Source of the DNA: Paraburkholderia sp. CNPSo 3274
Lineage (GTDB): Bacteria > Pseudomonadota > Gammaproteobacteria > Burkholderiales > Burkholderiaceae
Assembly (NCBI RefSeq): GCF_024206475.1
Contig: NZ_JAMBPR010000019.1
Location: 1 to 64,000 of the forward strand
Length of the DNA stretch: 64,000 nt
Direction: 5' to 3'
A model generated the notes under the pieces. It was not told the DNA's origin. It saw only the letters and a program-made list of their open reading frames with translations, and ran no database searches. Below, one piece after another: positions 53,301 through 61,863 of the stretch. The position numbers and the translations under genes are program-made. The first letter of the stretch is position 1. Every line of letters begins with the position of its first letter.

Positions 53301-53519
53301 ATCATGGGCGTGGTGCCGCTCGTGCTCTCCAGCGGCGCGGGTTCGGAAATGCGTCATGCAATGGGCGTGGCCGTGTTTTTCGGCATGCTCGGCGTGACCG
53401 CATTCGGCCTGTTGCTCACGCCGGTGTTCTATGTGGTACTGCGCACGCTCGCGGGCGGCAAGATTCACGTCGCGCAGAAGGACAATGCGCGCAAGCCGCA
53501 GTCGATGGTCGACGCGTAA
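50334..53519 (+). CDS. RND multidrug efflux permease, HAE-1 (AcrB) family
   Basis: A 1061-residue inner-membrane proton-driven exporter with the AcrB layout: TM1 (ISKFFIDRPIFAGVLSVLIL), a large periplasmic loop, TM2-7, a second loop and TM8-12. Proton-relay aspartates are Asp410 and Asp411 (GIVVDDAIVVVENVER). The C-terminal LALYESL-like segment and GLASKNAILIVEFA are conserved. ATG 50334 follows GAGCAACCC. With the adaptor and NodT-type channel it should expel amphipathic toxic compounds; which ones is unknown. Confidence 0.95.
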   Translation: MNISKFFIDRPIFAGVLSVLILLAGVIALFQLPISEYPEVVPPSVVVHAQYPGANPKVIAEAVAAPLEEQINGVENMLYMQSQANSDGNLTLTVTFRLGTDPDKATQLVQNRVNQALPRLPEDVQRLGITTIKSSPTLTMVVHLISPDNRYDMTYLRNYALLNVKDRLSNIQGVGEVQLWGSGDYAMRIWLDPQKVAQRNLTANDVVNAIREQNVQVAAGVIGASPSVPGTPFQLNVNAQGRLRTESEFGNIIVKTNPDGGVTYLRDIARIELAASEYGLRSLLDNKPAVALAINQAPGANSLAISDQVRAAMKELKQDMPAGVDYRIVYDPTQFVRSSIEAVVHTLLEAIALVVIVVIVFLQTWRASIIPLIAVPVSIVGTFSLLLAFGFSINALSLFGMVLAIGIVVDDAIVVVENVERNIASGLSARDATYKAMQEVSGPIIAIALTLVAVFVPLAFMSGLTGQFYKQFAMTIAISTVISAFNSLTLSPALSALLLRGHGEKEDWLTRGMNLVLGGFFRRFNRVFHRGSESYGRGVNGVLRHKGAMLAVYVVLIAATVLMARVVPGGFVPAQDKEYLIAFAQLPNGAALDRTENVIRDMSAIALKQPGVESAVAFPGLSVNGFTNSSSAGIVFVTLKPFKERKGKALSAGAIAGALNQQYASIKDSFIAVFPPPPVLGLGTLGGFKMQLEDHGALGYEALNRATQDFVKRAAQTPELGPTFTNYQINVPQLNVDLDRTKAKQLGVPVTDVFDTMQIYLGSLYVNDFNRFGRVYQVRVQADAPFRQRGDDILQLKTRNAAGEMVPLSSLVTVTPTYGPEMVVRYNGYTAADINGGPAPGYSSGQAQAAAERIAAEVLPRGVKFEWTDLTYQQVLAGNAGVWVFPISVLLVFLVLAALYESLTLPLAVILIVPMSVLCALTGVWLTQGDNNIFTQIGLMVLVGLASKNAILIVEFARELEHDGHTPLSAAIEASRMRLRPILMTSIAFIMGVVPLVLSSGAGSEMRHAMGVAVFFGMLGVTAFGLLLTPVFYVVLRTLAGGKIHVAQKDNARKPQSMVDA

Positions 53520-53533
53520 GGCGACAAGGGAAA

Positions 53534-55111
53534 ATGATCAACATGACTAACGAATCCAGCTTGCGCTATAGCGGAGATGCCACGCCGGGAGGCGGGCACT
53601 TCGCGCGTATCACACGAATCGCGGCGAGCGTCGCGCTCTTTGCCTGGCTCGCGGCATGCTCGGTCGAGCCGACCTACAAGGTGCCCGACGCCGCCGTGCC
53701 CGCCGCCTACAAGGAAGCGCCGCAGCAAACGCAGAGCACGAATCCGCACGACGTGGGCACGTGGACGCCCGCGCAGCCCGCCGACGACACCCATCGCGGC
53801 GAATGGTGGACGGTGTTCGGCGACCCGACGCTAGACAAGCTCGAGCAGCAGGCGCTCGAAGCGAACCAGGACCTCAAGGCGGCCGCCGCGCGCGTGCAGC
53901 AGGCGCGCGCCGTGACGCAGGCCGCGCGCGCCTCGTGGTTCCCGTCGATCGATGCGGGCTTCGGCCCGACCTATGAGCGCGCCTCGCCGGCTTCGCTGTA
54001 TCTGCCGCAGAACGCCAATGTGCCCGCGCAAACCCTGTGGCGTGCGCAGGCCACGGCGAGCTACGAGGTGGATCTGTTCGGCCGCGTGAGTTCGAACGTG
54101 CATGCCGCGCAGGCGGACGCCCAGCAAAGCGAAGCCTTGTTCCTCTCGGTGCAGCTCGCCTTGCAGGCCGACGTCGCGCAGAACTACTTCCAGCTGCGCC
54201 AGTTCGACTCCGACGTCGATCTGTACCGCCGCACGGTGGCGCTGCGAGAAGACGCGCTCAAGCTCGTCGAGCGCCGTTTCAAGGAAGGCGACATCAGCGC
54301 GCTGGACGTGGCACAGGCGCGCAACGAGCTCGCGAGCGCACGCGCCGACGCGGTGGGCGTCGCGCGTCAGCGCGCGGCCTCGGAGCACAGCCTCGCGATC
54401 CTGCTCGGCAAGGCGCCCGCGGACTTCACATTCCCCGAAACGCCGCTCGCGCCGGTGCTGGCGCAAGTGCCGCCGGGGCTGCCTTCCACGCTGCTGGAGC
54501 GCCGCCCCGACGTGGCCGCCGCCGAGCGCGCCATGGCAGCCGCGAACGCACGCGTGGGGCTCGCGAAGTCGGCGTTCTTCCCGCAGCTCAACATCACGGG
54601 TGCGGCGGGCTTCGAGTCGGCCACGCTCGGCGACCTGTTCATGTGGTCGAGCCGCGCGTTTCTGCTTGGGCCGCTCGCGGGTACGGCGCTCACGCTGCCG
54701 CTTTTCGACGGCGGCCGGCGCCGGGCGAATCTCGCACAGTCGCGCGCGAAGTATGAAGAAGATGTTGCGCAATATCGCCAGCAGGTGCTCGTGGCCTTCC
54801 GCGACGTCGAGGACAATCTCTCCGACCTGCGCCTGCTCGACGATCAGATCCGCGAGCAGAACGACGCGGTAAGCGCTTCGCAGCAGTCGGCGCACCTTTC
54901 GCGCACGCAGTACGAGGAAGGCGAGGTCAGCTATCTGAACGTGATCGACAGCGAACGGACGGTGCTCGTGTCGCAATTGCAGGCCAGCCATCTGCAGGGC
55001 TCGCAGGCCGTGGCGACCGTCAACCTGATCCGCGCGCTCGGCGGCGGCTGGGGCGACGCGAAGCCCGGCGACGGTACGCCGCCACCGCCGGCACCGCTCG
55101 CGGCGCGTTAA
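53534..55111 (+). CDS. NodT-family outer-membrane efflux lipoprotein
   Basis: A 525-residue TolC-like outer-membrane channel of the OprM/NodT group. The signal peptide ends at the lipobox LAAC (Cys42, followed by SVEPTYKVP). Two OEP repeats with long alpha-helices span about 85-285 and 300-490. GEWWTVFGDPTLDKLEQQALEANQDLK and LPSTLLERRPDVAAAE are family marks. It begins 14 bp after the permease and completes the tripartite pump. A terminator follows. Confidence 0.94.
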   Translation: MINMTNESSLRYSGDATPGGGHFARITRIAASVALFAWLAACSVEPTYKVPDAAVPAAYKEAPQQTQSTNPHDVGTWTPAQPADDTHRGEWWTVFGDPTLDKLEQQALEANQDLKAAAARVQQARAVTQAARASWFPSIDAGFGPTYERASPASLYLPQNANVPAQTLWRAQATASYEVDLFGRVSSNVHAAQADAQQSEALFLSVQLALQADVAQNYFQLRQFDSDVDLYRRTVALREDALKLVERRFKEGDISALDVAQARNELASARADAVGVARQRAASEHSLAILLGKAPADFTFPETPLAPVLAQVPPGLPSTLLERRPDVAAAERAMAAANARVGLAKSAFFPQLNITGAAGFESATLGDLFMWSSRAFLLGPLAGTALTLPLFDGGRRRANLAQSRAKYEEDVAQYRQQVLVAFRDVEDNLSDLRLLDDQIREQNDAVSASQQSAHLSRTQYEEGEVSYLNVIDSERTVLVSQLQASHLQGSQAVATVNLIRALGGGWGDAKPGDGTPPPPAPLAAR

Positions 55112-55135
55112 ACCCCGCGTAAAAAGCCGAAACGC

Positions 55136-55168
55136 TCGCCGCCTGTGCATATCGCAGGCGGCGATTTC
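55136..55168 (+). terminator. terminator of the RND operon
   Basis: TCGCCGCCTG (55136-55145) and CAGGCGGCGA (55155-55164) form a perfect 10-bp stem followed by TTTCC. It lies 24 bp after the stop. Confidence 0.85.
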
Positions 55169-55302
55169 CTTTGCGCAATCGCTTCGTAGACCCGGCCCCG
55201 CCGCGCCCCTATCATCGTCTGGACCCATCTGGAGCCAACGCGATGGGCCCTCATCGCGTCGCTCCTCACTGAGCGAAGTCCAACTTCCATTCGAGGAACG
55301 CG

Positions 55303-56139
55303 ATGATCCGTGCCGTGCGCGCCGTGGGGCGCCCTTCCTTTTTCCAGCGCTTCGGTCTGCTGACGGCAATCGCCCTGTCGCTTGCGGCGGCGGCGCTCAA
55401 CGCGCACGCTGACACCTCCACGCTCAAGATCGGCATTGCCACCACGCCGCAAACGCCCGCGCTCCAGGAGGCGGCGCGCGAGGCGAAGGCGCAGGGCGTG
55501 GACGTGAAGATCATCGAATTTACCGACTGGAACACGCCCAACGCCGCGCTCGCGAACAAGGACATCGACGTCAACTACTTCCAGCACACGCCGTTTCTGG
55601 AAAACGCCGAACAGCAGGGCGGCTACAAGTTCGTCGCCATCGCGCCGGGTACGATCATGAAGATCGGACTGTATTCGAAGAAAGTGAAACGGTTCGAAGA
55701 CCTGAAGGATGGCGCGACGGTCGCCATCGCGAACGATCCCGTGAACGGCGGCCGTGGCCTCTTGCTGCTGCAGCGCGCGGGCCTCATCAAGCTCAAGCCG
55801 GGCGTGGACTATCGCGCCACGACGCTCGACATTGTTGCCAATCCCAAACACCTCAAGATCGTGCAGCTCGAAGCCTCGCAACTCGCGCGGTCGCTCGACG
55901 ACGTCGATCTCGCGCAAGGCTACCCGAGCTTCATCAAGCTCGCGGGCACTACCGATCCAAATAGCGCGCTGCTCTTTGACGGCGTGGAGAACAAGGCGTT
56001 TGCGATCCAGTTCGTCGTGCGGCCCGAGAGCGTGAACGATCCGCGCATTCGCAAGTTCATCGACATCTACCAGCATTCGCCGGCCGTGCGCAAGGAACTC
56101 GACAAGGCCTTCGGCAACCTCTACGCGGTCGCCTGGTAA
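55303..56139 (+). CDS. metQ: MetQ/NlpA-family ABC binding protein
   Basis: A 278-residue periplasmic binding protein. The signal peptide is about 1-36 (ending LNAHA, cut before DTSTLK); no lipobox Cys is present, unlike E. coli Met[31 protein letters not shown] (about 67-96) is the MetQ-family signature. It feeds the MetNI transporter encoded next. Methionine is the standard ligand, but the downstream flavin monooxygenase hints at another organosulfur compound. ATG 55303. Confidence 0.9.
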   Translation: MIRAVRAVGRPSFFQRFGLLTAIALSLAAAALNAHADTSTLKIGIATTPQTPALQEAAREAKAQGVDVKIIEFTDWNTPNAALANKDIDVNYFQHTPFLENAEQQGGYKFVAIAPGTIMKIGLYSKKVKRFEDLKDGATVAIANDPVNGGRGLLLLQRAGLIKLKPGVDYRATTLDIVANPKHLKIVQLEASQLARSLDDVDLAQGYPSFIKLAGTTDPNSALLFDGVENKAFAIQFVVRPESVNDPRIRKFIDIYQHSPAVRKELDKAFGNLYAVAW

Positions 56140-56170
56140 AGCGCGCGCAATTCACGCACGAGGAGCAGCG

Positions 56171-57286
56171 ATGATGAAATGGTTCGGGGCGGCGCGCTTT
56201 ATCGAGGCGGGGCCGGCGGCGGGTGAGGCGGCACGCGATGCCGATGCATCGCAGCCTGCGGTGGTGTTCGAAAACGTCGGCAAGACTTACGCGCCAGGCG
56301 CGCAGGCGGCGCTCGCGGGCGTTGACTTGCGGGTGGCGCGCGGCGAAGTGTTCGGCATCATCGGGCGCAGCGGCGCGGGCAAGTCCACGCTGCTGCGGCT
56401 CGTGAACGGGCTCGAAAAGCCCACGAGCGGCGGCGTGCGCGTGAACGGCGTGGACGTGGGTGCACTCGACGAGCGCGCGCTGGTGGCGCTGCGGCGGCGC
56501 ATCGGCATGGTGTTTCAGCACTTCAACCTGCTATCCGCGAAAACGGTGCACGACAATATCGCACTGCCGCTGAAAATCGCGGGTGTGCCGAAGGCCGATA
56601 TCGAGGCGCGCGTGAACGTGCTGCTCGATCTCGTCGGTTTGAGCGAACGACGCGACGCCTGGCCAGCGCGCCTTTCCGGCGGCCAGAAGCAGCGCGTGGG
56701 TATTGCACGCGCGCTCGTGCACGAGCCCGACATCCTGCTGTGCGACGAGGCGACTTCGGCGCTCGACCCGGAAACCACGCGCGCGATTCTCGCGCTGCTG
56801 CGTGATATCAACCAGCGGCTCGGCGTCACCATCGTGCTCATCACCCACGAGATGGAGGTGATACGCGACGTTTGCGACACGGTCGCGGTGATCGAGCGCG
56901 GCGAGGTGGTGGAGCAGGGGCCCGTGTGGCGCGTGTTCGGCGATCCCCAGCACGAAGCGACGCGCGCGCTCTTGCACACGCCAGGCCACGAGTTGCCCGA
57001 CGACCTGGCGGCGCGTATTCACGCTTCGCCGCAAGGGGGCGCGCACGCGCTGTTCGACGTGCGCTTCACCGGCGAAGCGGCGCAAGAGCCCGAACTCGCG
57101 ACGCTCGCGCAGGCGTTCGGCGCGCAGGGCGTGCGGTTCGTGCATGGCGGTATCGAGCGGATTCAAGGGCGCGCACAAGGGCGGCTAGTCGTTTCCGCGC
57201 CGGTGCTAAACGCCGCCGAGGCCGCGTCGCTGGCCGAGCGGGCGCGTGGGTATGCGAGCCGCGTGGAGGTGCTGGGCTATGTCTGA
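56171..57286 (+). CDS. metN: MetN: methionine-type ABC importer ATPase with NIL domain
   Basis: A 371-residue ATPase. After a variable N-terminal 28 residues come Walker [10 protein letters not shown] (65-73), signature [15 protein letters not shown], Walker [16 protein letters not shown], and a C-terminal NIL regulatory domain (about 290-368). In MetN the NIL domain lets methionine inhibit transport. ATG 56171 has GAGGAG six bases upstream; a second ATG follows directly. The stop overlaps metI by 8 bp. Confidence 0.93.
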   Translation: MMKWFGAARFIEAGPAAGEAARDADASQPAVVFENVGKTYAPGAQAALAGVDLRVARGEVFGIIGRSGAGKSTLLRLVNGLEKPTSGGVRVNGVDVGALDERALVALRRRIGMVFQHFNLLSAKTVHDNIALPLKIAGVPKADIEARVNVLLDLVGLSERRDAWPARLSGGQKQRVGIARALVHEPDILLCDEATSALDPETTRAILALLRDINQRLGVTIVLITHEMEVIRDVCDTVAVIERGEVVEQGPVWRVFGDPQHEATRALLHTPGHELPDDLAARIHASPQGGAHALFDVRFTGEAAQEPELATLAQAFGAQGVRFVHGGIERIQGRAQGRLVVSAPVLNAAEAASLAERARGYASRVEVLGYV

Positions 57287-57935
57287 CGTGTGGATCACCG
57301 AACTCCTCGAAGGCATACGCGACACTTTGCTGATGGTCGGCGTATCGGCGGTATTCGCACTGCTGATTGGTATTCCCATCGCGCTGCTGCTCGTCACGAC
57401 CGCGCGCGGCGGCATTCTGGAACGGCCGGCGCTCAACACCACACTAGGCGCGCTCGTCAATGCGTTCCGCTCCACGCCCTTCATCATCCTGCTGGTCGCG
57501 TTGCTGCCGCTCACGCGCTTCCTTGTGGGCACGACGATCGGCGTGTGGGCTGCCGTGGTGCCGCTTTCCATCGCGGCCATTCCGTTCTTCGCGCGCGTCG
57601 CCGAAGTCAGCTTGCGCGAAGTCGATCGCGGCTTGATCGAGGCGGCCCAGGCCATGGGCGCGCAGCGCCGCCATATCGTGTGGCATGTGCTGCTGCCCGA
57701 GGCGCTGCCCGGCATGCTCGGCGGCTTCACGATCACCGTGGTGGCGATGATCGGCTCTTCGGCGATGGCGGGCGCCGTCGGCGCGGGTGGTCTCGGCGAT
57801 CTCGCGATACGCTACGGCTATCAGCGTTTCGACACGACGGTCATGGTCACCGTGATCGTGCTGCTGATCGCGATCGTCGCGACGGTGCAATTCACGGGCG
57901 ACGTGCTGGTGCGGCGTCTTTTGCGGCGAATCTGA
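57279..57935 (+). CDS. metI: MetI: methionine-type ABC importer permease
   Basis: A 218-residue inner-membrane permease with five TM helices. [27 protein letters not shown] opens TM1, and the EAA loop is [25 protein letters not shown] 57279 lies inside the end of metN, so translation is coupled. The operon order metQ-metN-metI differs from the E. coli order metNIQ. Confidence 0.94.
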   Translation: MSDVWITELLEGIRDTLLMVGVSAVFALLIGIPIALLLVTTARGGILERPALNTTLGALVNAFRSTPFIILLVALLPLTRFLVGTTIGVWAAVVPLSIAAIPFFARVAEVSLREVDRGLIEAAQAMGAQRRHIVWHVLLPEALPGMLGGFTITVVAMIGSSAMAGAVGAGGLGDLAIRYGYQRFDTTVMVTVIVLLIAIVATVQFTGDVLVRRLLRRI

Positions 57936-57959
57936 GAGGCGTAAGCCGCTCGACATGAC

Positions 57960-57983
57960 GCGCGCAGCCCGCTTGCTGCGCGC
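57960..57983 (+). terminator. hairpin after metI
   Basis: GCGCGCAGC (57960-57968) and GCTGCGCGC (57975-57983) form a perfect 9-bp stem with a 6-nt loop, followed by TTCGCTTTC. It probably reduces read-through into the monooxygenase gene. Confidence 0.6.
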
Positions 57984-58019
57984 TTCGCTTTCAGGGCATC
58001 ACATTCGGGAAATATGGGT

Positions 58020-59210
58020 ATGAACGAAGCACAGCGCCCACGCGGGCAGGAACAGGACGCGCGTTTCGCCGCGCTGCTCGAAGCGCTGCGCGCGAACGCC
58101 GCGCAACGCGATCTCGCAGGCGGTCACGCTGCCGCCGAAAAGCAGCGCATTGCCGACGCCGGGCTGCTCACGCTCGCCGTGCCGCGCGAATTCGGCGGGC
58201 AGTTCGGCCAGGACGGCGTGCGCTGGAGCGGCATCTACGCGACGATCCGCGCGCTCGCGCGCGTCGACAGCGCGCTTGCGCATCTGCTCGGCTTCCAGTG
58301 CCTGCAGGTGGCGAGCGTCGAATTGTGGGGCAGCGCGGCGCAGCGCGCGAACTGGCTGCAAGGGACCGTCGAGCATCGCTGGTGGTGGGGCAATGCCGTG
58401 AACCCCATCGACACGCGGCTCGTCGCACAGCCGGACAGGGAAGGCGGCTGGCGTCTGCATGGCAAGAAGGGATTCTGTTCGGGCACCTACGGTTCGCAGA
58501 TGATGACCGTGAGCGCGCACGATCCCGCCACGGGTAGCCCAGTGTTCGCGGTCGTGCCTACCACGCGTGCCGGGATCACGGTACACGACGACTGGGACCC
58601 GATCGGCCAGCGTCAGACCGATAGCGGTACGGTATCGTTCGAGAATGTGGAGGTGCGCGCCGCCGAGGTGATGGAGCGCCCCGACTCGCCGCGCGCCACG
58701 CTGCGCACGCTGGTCTCGCAAGGCGTGCTGACGAATCTCTTCGTGGGCCTCGCCGAAGGCGCGCTCGAAGAAGCGCGCGCCTACGTGCTCGCGAACGCCC
58801 GGCCGTGGGTCAATTCGGGTGTGCAGCACGTGGCCGACGACCCGTTCCTGCAGCAGCGCTTTGGCGAAATGCGCGTGCAGTCGCTCGCGGCGGCGGTGTT
58901 GGCGGATCGTGCGGGCGCGCTCTTCGACGCCGCGTGGGACGAAGGCGAGGCTTTGAGCACGGCCACGCGCGCCGAAGTCTCGCTCGCGATTTCGGAGGCG
59001 AAGATCGTCGCGCATCGCGCCGCGCTCCAGGGCGGCGAGCAGCTCTTCGAGGCGTGCGGCGCGCGCGCGACGGGCGCGGCGCTCGCTCTCGACCGTTTCT
59101 GGCGCAATGCGCGCGTGCATACGCTGCACGATCCGCTCGACTACCGGCTTCGCGACGTGGGCCGCTATACGCTCTTGAGAGAAGTGCCGCAGCCGACGCT
59201 GTACACTTGA
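58020..59210 (+). CDS. acyl-CoA-dehydrogenase-fold flavin monooxygenase (SfnB/DszC-like)
   Basis: A 396-residue protein with the acyl-CoA dehydrogenase fold: helical N-domain (about 1-120), middle beta domain (about 120-225) and C-terminal helical bundle. HGKKGFCSGTYGSQMMTVSA and WDPIGQRQTDSGTVSFENVEV are typical of the SfnB/DszC group. These reduced-flavin-dependent monooxygenases oxidise organosulfur compounds; the catalytic Glu of true acyl-CoA dehydrogenases is not evident. Placed beside a MetQNI-type importer, it probably desulfurises an imported compound. The ATG at 58020 has GGGA nine bases upstream; an in-frame ATG at 58014 is too close to it. Confidence 0.8.
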   Translation: MNEAQRPRGQEQDARFAALLEALRANAAQRDLAGGHAAAEKQRIADAGLLTLAVPREFGGQFGQDGVRWSGIYATIRALARVDSALAHLLGFQCLQVASVELWGSAAQRANWLQGTVEHRWWWGNAVNPIDTRLVAQPDREGGWRLHGKKGFCSGTYGSQMMTVSAHDPATGSPVFAVVPTTRAGITVHDDWDPIGQRQTDSGTVSFENVEVRAAEVMERPDSPRATLRTLVSQGVLTNLFVGLAEGALEEARAYVLANARPWVNSGVQHVADDPFLQQRFGEMRVQSLAAAVLADRAGALFDAAWDEGEALSTATRAEVSLAISEAKIVAHRAALQGGEQLFEACGARATGAALALDRFWRNARVHTLHDPLDYRLRDVGRYTLLREVPQPTLYT

Positions 59211-59262
59211 GGGCCCGATCGCGTCACGTGCCGCGACGCGTCAACCCTTGAGGATCGAACCG

Positions 59263-60588
59263 TTGGACTTCCGACTACCGACCACGGCAACGGCGCCGTT
59301 TTGCCCGTCCGAAGTGCAGGGCAGCATCGAGGTTTCGCCGCGCGCGCCGTTCTGGAAGAAGTTCTGGCAATTCGCGGGTCCCGGCCTGCTGGTGTCGATC
59401 GGCTACATGGACCCGGGCAACTGGGCCACCGACATCGAGGCGGGCTCGCGCTACGGTTACAGCCTGTTGTTCGTGGTCGTGCTCTCGAGCCTCGCGGCGA
59501 TCGCGCTGCAATGCCTTTCCATGCGCCTTGGTATCGTCACGCAACGCGATCTCGCGGAGCTTTCGCGCGAGCGCTATTCAAGGCCCGTGGCGCTCGGCCA
59601 GTGGGTGCTCGCCGAGGTTTCGATCATCGCCTGCGATCTTGCGGAGGTACTGGGCGGCGCGCTCGCGTTCCACCTGCTGCTGGGCTGCTCGCTGATGGTG
59701 GGCGTAGTGCTCACTGCTTTCGACACGCTCATTGTGCTGGGTTTGAAGGGCAAGAATTTCCGCTCGCTCGAGGCGATCATGGCCGGGCTCATCGCCACAA
59801 TAGGCTTGGGCTATGTGATCCAGCTCGCGCTCGTGAAGCCGCACTGGCCCTCGGTATTCGCGGGCGCGGTGCCGTCGTGGCACGCGATTTCCTCGGTGGA
59901 GCCGCTGTATCTGGCGATCGGCATTCTCGGCGCGACCGTCATGCCGCACAACCTCTACCTGCATTCGTCGATCGTGCAGACGCGCGCCGTCAAGCGCGAC
60001 CATGCAAGCCTCGCGCAGGCCATCGGCCTTTCGCGCCTCGACACGATCGTCTCGCTCCTGATCGCGCTGCTCATCAACGCGGCCATCCTGATTCTGGCCG
60101 CGGCGGCTTTTCACGCCAACGGGCACACCCAGGTCACCGATATCGAACAAGCGTACAAACTGCTCGCGCCGGTCGTCGGCACGGGCGCGGCGGCAGTGCT
60201 GTTCGCGATCACGCTGCTTGCTTCCGGGCAAAGCTCGACGTTCACGGGCACCGTGGCGGGCCAGGTCATCATGGAAGGCTTCCTGCAGATGAAGATTCCG
60301 TGCTACCAGCGGCGGCTCATTACGCGCGTGCTCGCGCTGATCCCCGCCTTCGCGGGCGTCGCGCTGCTCGGCAACGGCGCGGTGGGCAAGCTGCTGGTGG
60401 CGAGCCAGGTGGTTCTGAGTCTGCAACTGCCGTTCGCGCTCTGGCCGCTCATCCGCATGACGAACGACCGTGCGCTGATGGGCGAGTTCGTCAACCGGCT
60501 CCCCACGCGCTTGTTAGCGTGGTTCCTGTTCGTCGTGATTTCGGCGGCGAACCTGTGGCTCGTCTGGCAGACGTTCAGCGGAAACTAG
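59263..60588 (+). CDS. mntH: MntH: NRAMP-family Mn2+/Fe2+ transporter
   Basis: A 441-residue inner-membrane proton-coupled divalent metal importer with 11 TM helices. TM1 carries the metal-site motif MDPGN (Asp50, Asn53) and TM6 MPHN (ATVMPHNLYLHSS). GQSSTFTGTVAGQVIMEGF is the conserved NRAMP transport motif. The likely start is TTG at 59263, with GAGGA eight bases upstream; a TTG at 59248 overlaps that site and is rejected. No manganese riboswitch or MntR site is recognised upstream. Confidence 0.92.
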   Translation: MDFRLPTTATAPFCPSEVQGSIEVSPRAPFWKKFWQFAGPGLLVSIGYMDPGNWATDIEAGSRYGYSLLFVVVLSSLAAIALQCLSMRLGIVTQRDLAELSRERYSRPVALGQWVLAEVSIIACDLAEVLGGALAFHLLLGCSLMVGVVLTAFDTLIVLGLKGKNFRSLEAIMAGLIATIGLGYVIQLALVKPHWPSVFAGAVPSWHAISSVEPLYLAIGILGATVMPHNLYLHSSIVQTRAVKRDHASLAQAIGLSRLDTIVSLLIALLINAAILILAAAAFHANGHTQVTDIEQAYKLLAPVVGTGAAAVLFAITLLASGQSSTFTGTVAGQVIMEGFLQMKIPCYQRRLITRVLALIPAFAGVALLGNGAVGKLLVASQVVLSLQLPFALWPLIRMTNDRALMGEFVNRLPTRLLAWFLFVVISAANLWLVWQTFSGN

Positions 60589-60645
60589 AAGCGGGAAAGA
60601 TGTAACAGGCGCGCGCCACGAAGGCGGCAAGTGGAAAGCGCTTCG

Positions 60646-60673
60646 CCGTCCGGTGCGTTCAGGCACCGGACGG
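60646..60673. terminator. hairpin between convergent mntH and flhC
   Basis: CCGTCCGGTGC (60646-60656) and GCACCGGACGG (60663-60673) form a perfect 11-bp stem with a 6-nt loop in the 135-bp gap between the two stops. It lacks a T-run but could serve both transcripts. Confidence 0.6.
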
Positions 60674-60723
60674 TTTCGCGTCTTGGTCTCTCGTCCGGTT
60701 AGTCCGGATCTGCTCTCCTACGC

Positions 60724-61326
60724 TTACGCAGCCTCGGCAATGCCATCCGACGTTACCACTGCCGGAAGGTCGCTCTCGGTCTGCTCGGCGCCCCGTCGCG
60801 CTGCAGCCGCCTTTTTCGTCTTGCCGGCTCGCGAAGGAGGCTGGCATGCGCCGCACACGACGTTGTGCTGAAGGTCGTGGCGATGCGCGACGAATTTACC
60901 GCCACAACGGCAGCAAGGCGTCATCTGCAGAATATCGGCATCGAAAAATCGCACCAGGGTCCACGCACGCGTCAGGTCGAGCGCCGGCTCGACCCCGCTG
61001 TGGCGGCAGTGTTCCAGATACAGCCGGAACCCCTTGGTGAGCGCGTCGAGATGCGAACAACGCGCTTCGTTCTTGAGGAACAGGTACGTGTTATAGAACA
61101 GCGAGGCGTGGATGTTGGCCAGCCACGTCATGTACCAGTCCGCCGAGAACGGCAGCATACCTTTGGGTGGCGATACGCCACGGATCTCGCGATACAGGCG
61201 GATCATGCGGTCGCGCGAGAGCGTGAGTTCGCTTTCGAGCACCTGCATGCGCGCGCCCAGCTCGATCAGTGCGATCGCCCGGAATACTTCCTGAGCGTCT
61301 TCGGTGAGGCTGCGCCGCGTAGTCAT
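60724..61326 (-). CDS. flhC: FlhC: flagellar master regulator subunit
   Basis: A 200-residue subunit of the FlhD4C2 activator at the top of the flagellar gene hierarchy. The zinc site is Cys138, Cys141, Cys158 and Cys161 (PCCRCGG and VVCGAC), one residue off E. coli. SRDRMIRLYREIRGVSPPKGMLPFSADWYMTW is strongly conserved. The ATG at 61326 has GAGGG eight bases upstream, which decides it over a GTG at 61335. It starts 11 bp after flhD. The Lys/Ala-rich C-terminal tail is longer than in enterics. motAB and che genes, which often follow, are absent here. Confidence 0.94.
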   Translation of the reverse strand: MTTRRSLTEDAQEVFRAIALIELGARMQVLESELTLSRDRMIRLYREIRGVSPPKGMLPFSADWYMTWLANIHASLFYNTYLFLKNEARCSHLDALTKGFRLYLEHCRHSGVEPALDLTRAWTLVRFFDADILQMTPCCRCGGKFVAHRHDLQHNVVCGACQPPSRAGKTKKAAAARRGAEQTESDLPAVVTSDGIAEAA

Positions 61327-61337
61327 GGACGTCACCC

Positions 61338-61658
61338 TCAGGCGAATTGACCAGCCGGCTGTCCCGCAAGCAGGATGGCCGCATGGGTAGCCGCCACGTC
61401 GGCATGCCTGGAAGTCTGCGTAAGCGCGGACAACATCGCATGATCGTCGAAGCGGAAAAAACAGAGAAGTTGGTCGGAAGAGGCCAACCTGACGATCTGC
61501 GCGAGCGACAGAGCGCCAAGCAGATCGGCCAATTCCGACGACAGTCCCAGTCGGAACATGCCGACCGGCTTGTCCTCGCGCAGCATGCGCTGTGCGAGCA
61601 TCAGATACGACAAATTAATTTCGCGGATAGATTCCAGCGTCTCGCTGCTACGGTCCAT
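61338..61658 (-). CDS. flhD: FlhD: flagellar master regulator subunit
   Basis: A 106-residue helical protein that forms the FlhD4C2 complex and activates class-2 flagellar promoters. ESIREINLSYLMLAQRMLREDK (about 9-30) and the helix-turn-helix-like FRLGLSSELADLLGALSLAQIVRLASS (about 34-60) match the family. ATG 61658 (MDRSSETLES) was chosen; the frame is open 44 codons further without conserved content. It is transcribed leftward with flhC from the AT-richer region to its right. Confidence 0.93.
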   Translation of the reverse strand: MDRSSETLESIREINLSYLMLAQRMLREDKPVGMFRLGLSSELADLLGALSLAQIVRLASSDQLLCFFRFDDHAMLSALTQTSRHADVAATHAAILLAGQPAGQFA

Positions 61659-61768
61659 TTCTCTAGTTTCCGAAGCCCCGAATTTAACCCCCCGGCTTTT
61701 TCGCCGTTGTATCTTTTCTGCTCTTGTGGTCGATCTTCGCTCTTTGGCTCGATCTGACTCTTTGATAC

Positions 61769-61793
61769 AGGTTGTTACATCTCGTAACAACCT
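61769..61793. promoter_or_regulatory. perfect 10-bp-arm inverted repeat upstream of flhD
   Basis: AGGTTGTTAC (61769-61778) and GTAACAACCT (61784-61793) are perfect inverted arms with a 5-nt spacer, 111 bp upstream of flhD. The GTAAC half-site recurs further right. It reads as an operator rather than a terminator since no T-run follows. Confidence 0.65.
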
Positions 61794-61806
61794 TGGAGGG
61801 AATTGT

Positions 61807-61863
61807 ATGAGGGCTTATCTTAGAAATCAATCCCTCGGATCAAAAATAATCGTACTGTTGTAA
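61807..61863 (+). CDS. candidate small ORF, 18 aa
   Basis: An 18-codon frame (MRAYLRNQSLGSKIIVLL) begins at ATG 61807 with a strong ribosome site, GGAGGG, six bases upstream. It ends at TAA 61861-61863. It is divergent from flhD, just beyond the inverted repeat. The sequence looks like the first residues of a chemoreceptor N-terminus cut short by the stop. It may be a leader peptide, a remnant, or chance. Confidence 0.35.
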   Translation: MRAYLRNQSLGSKIIVLL

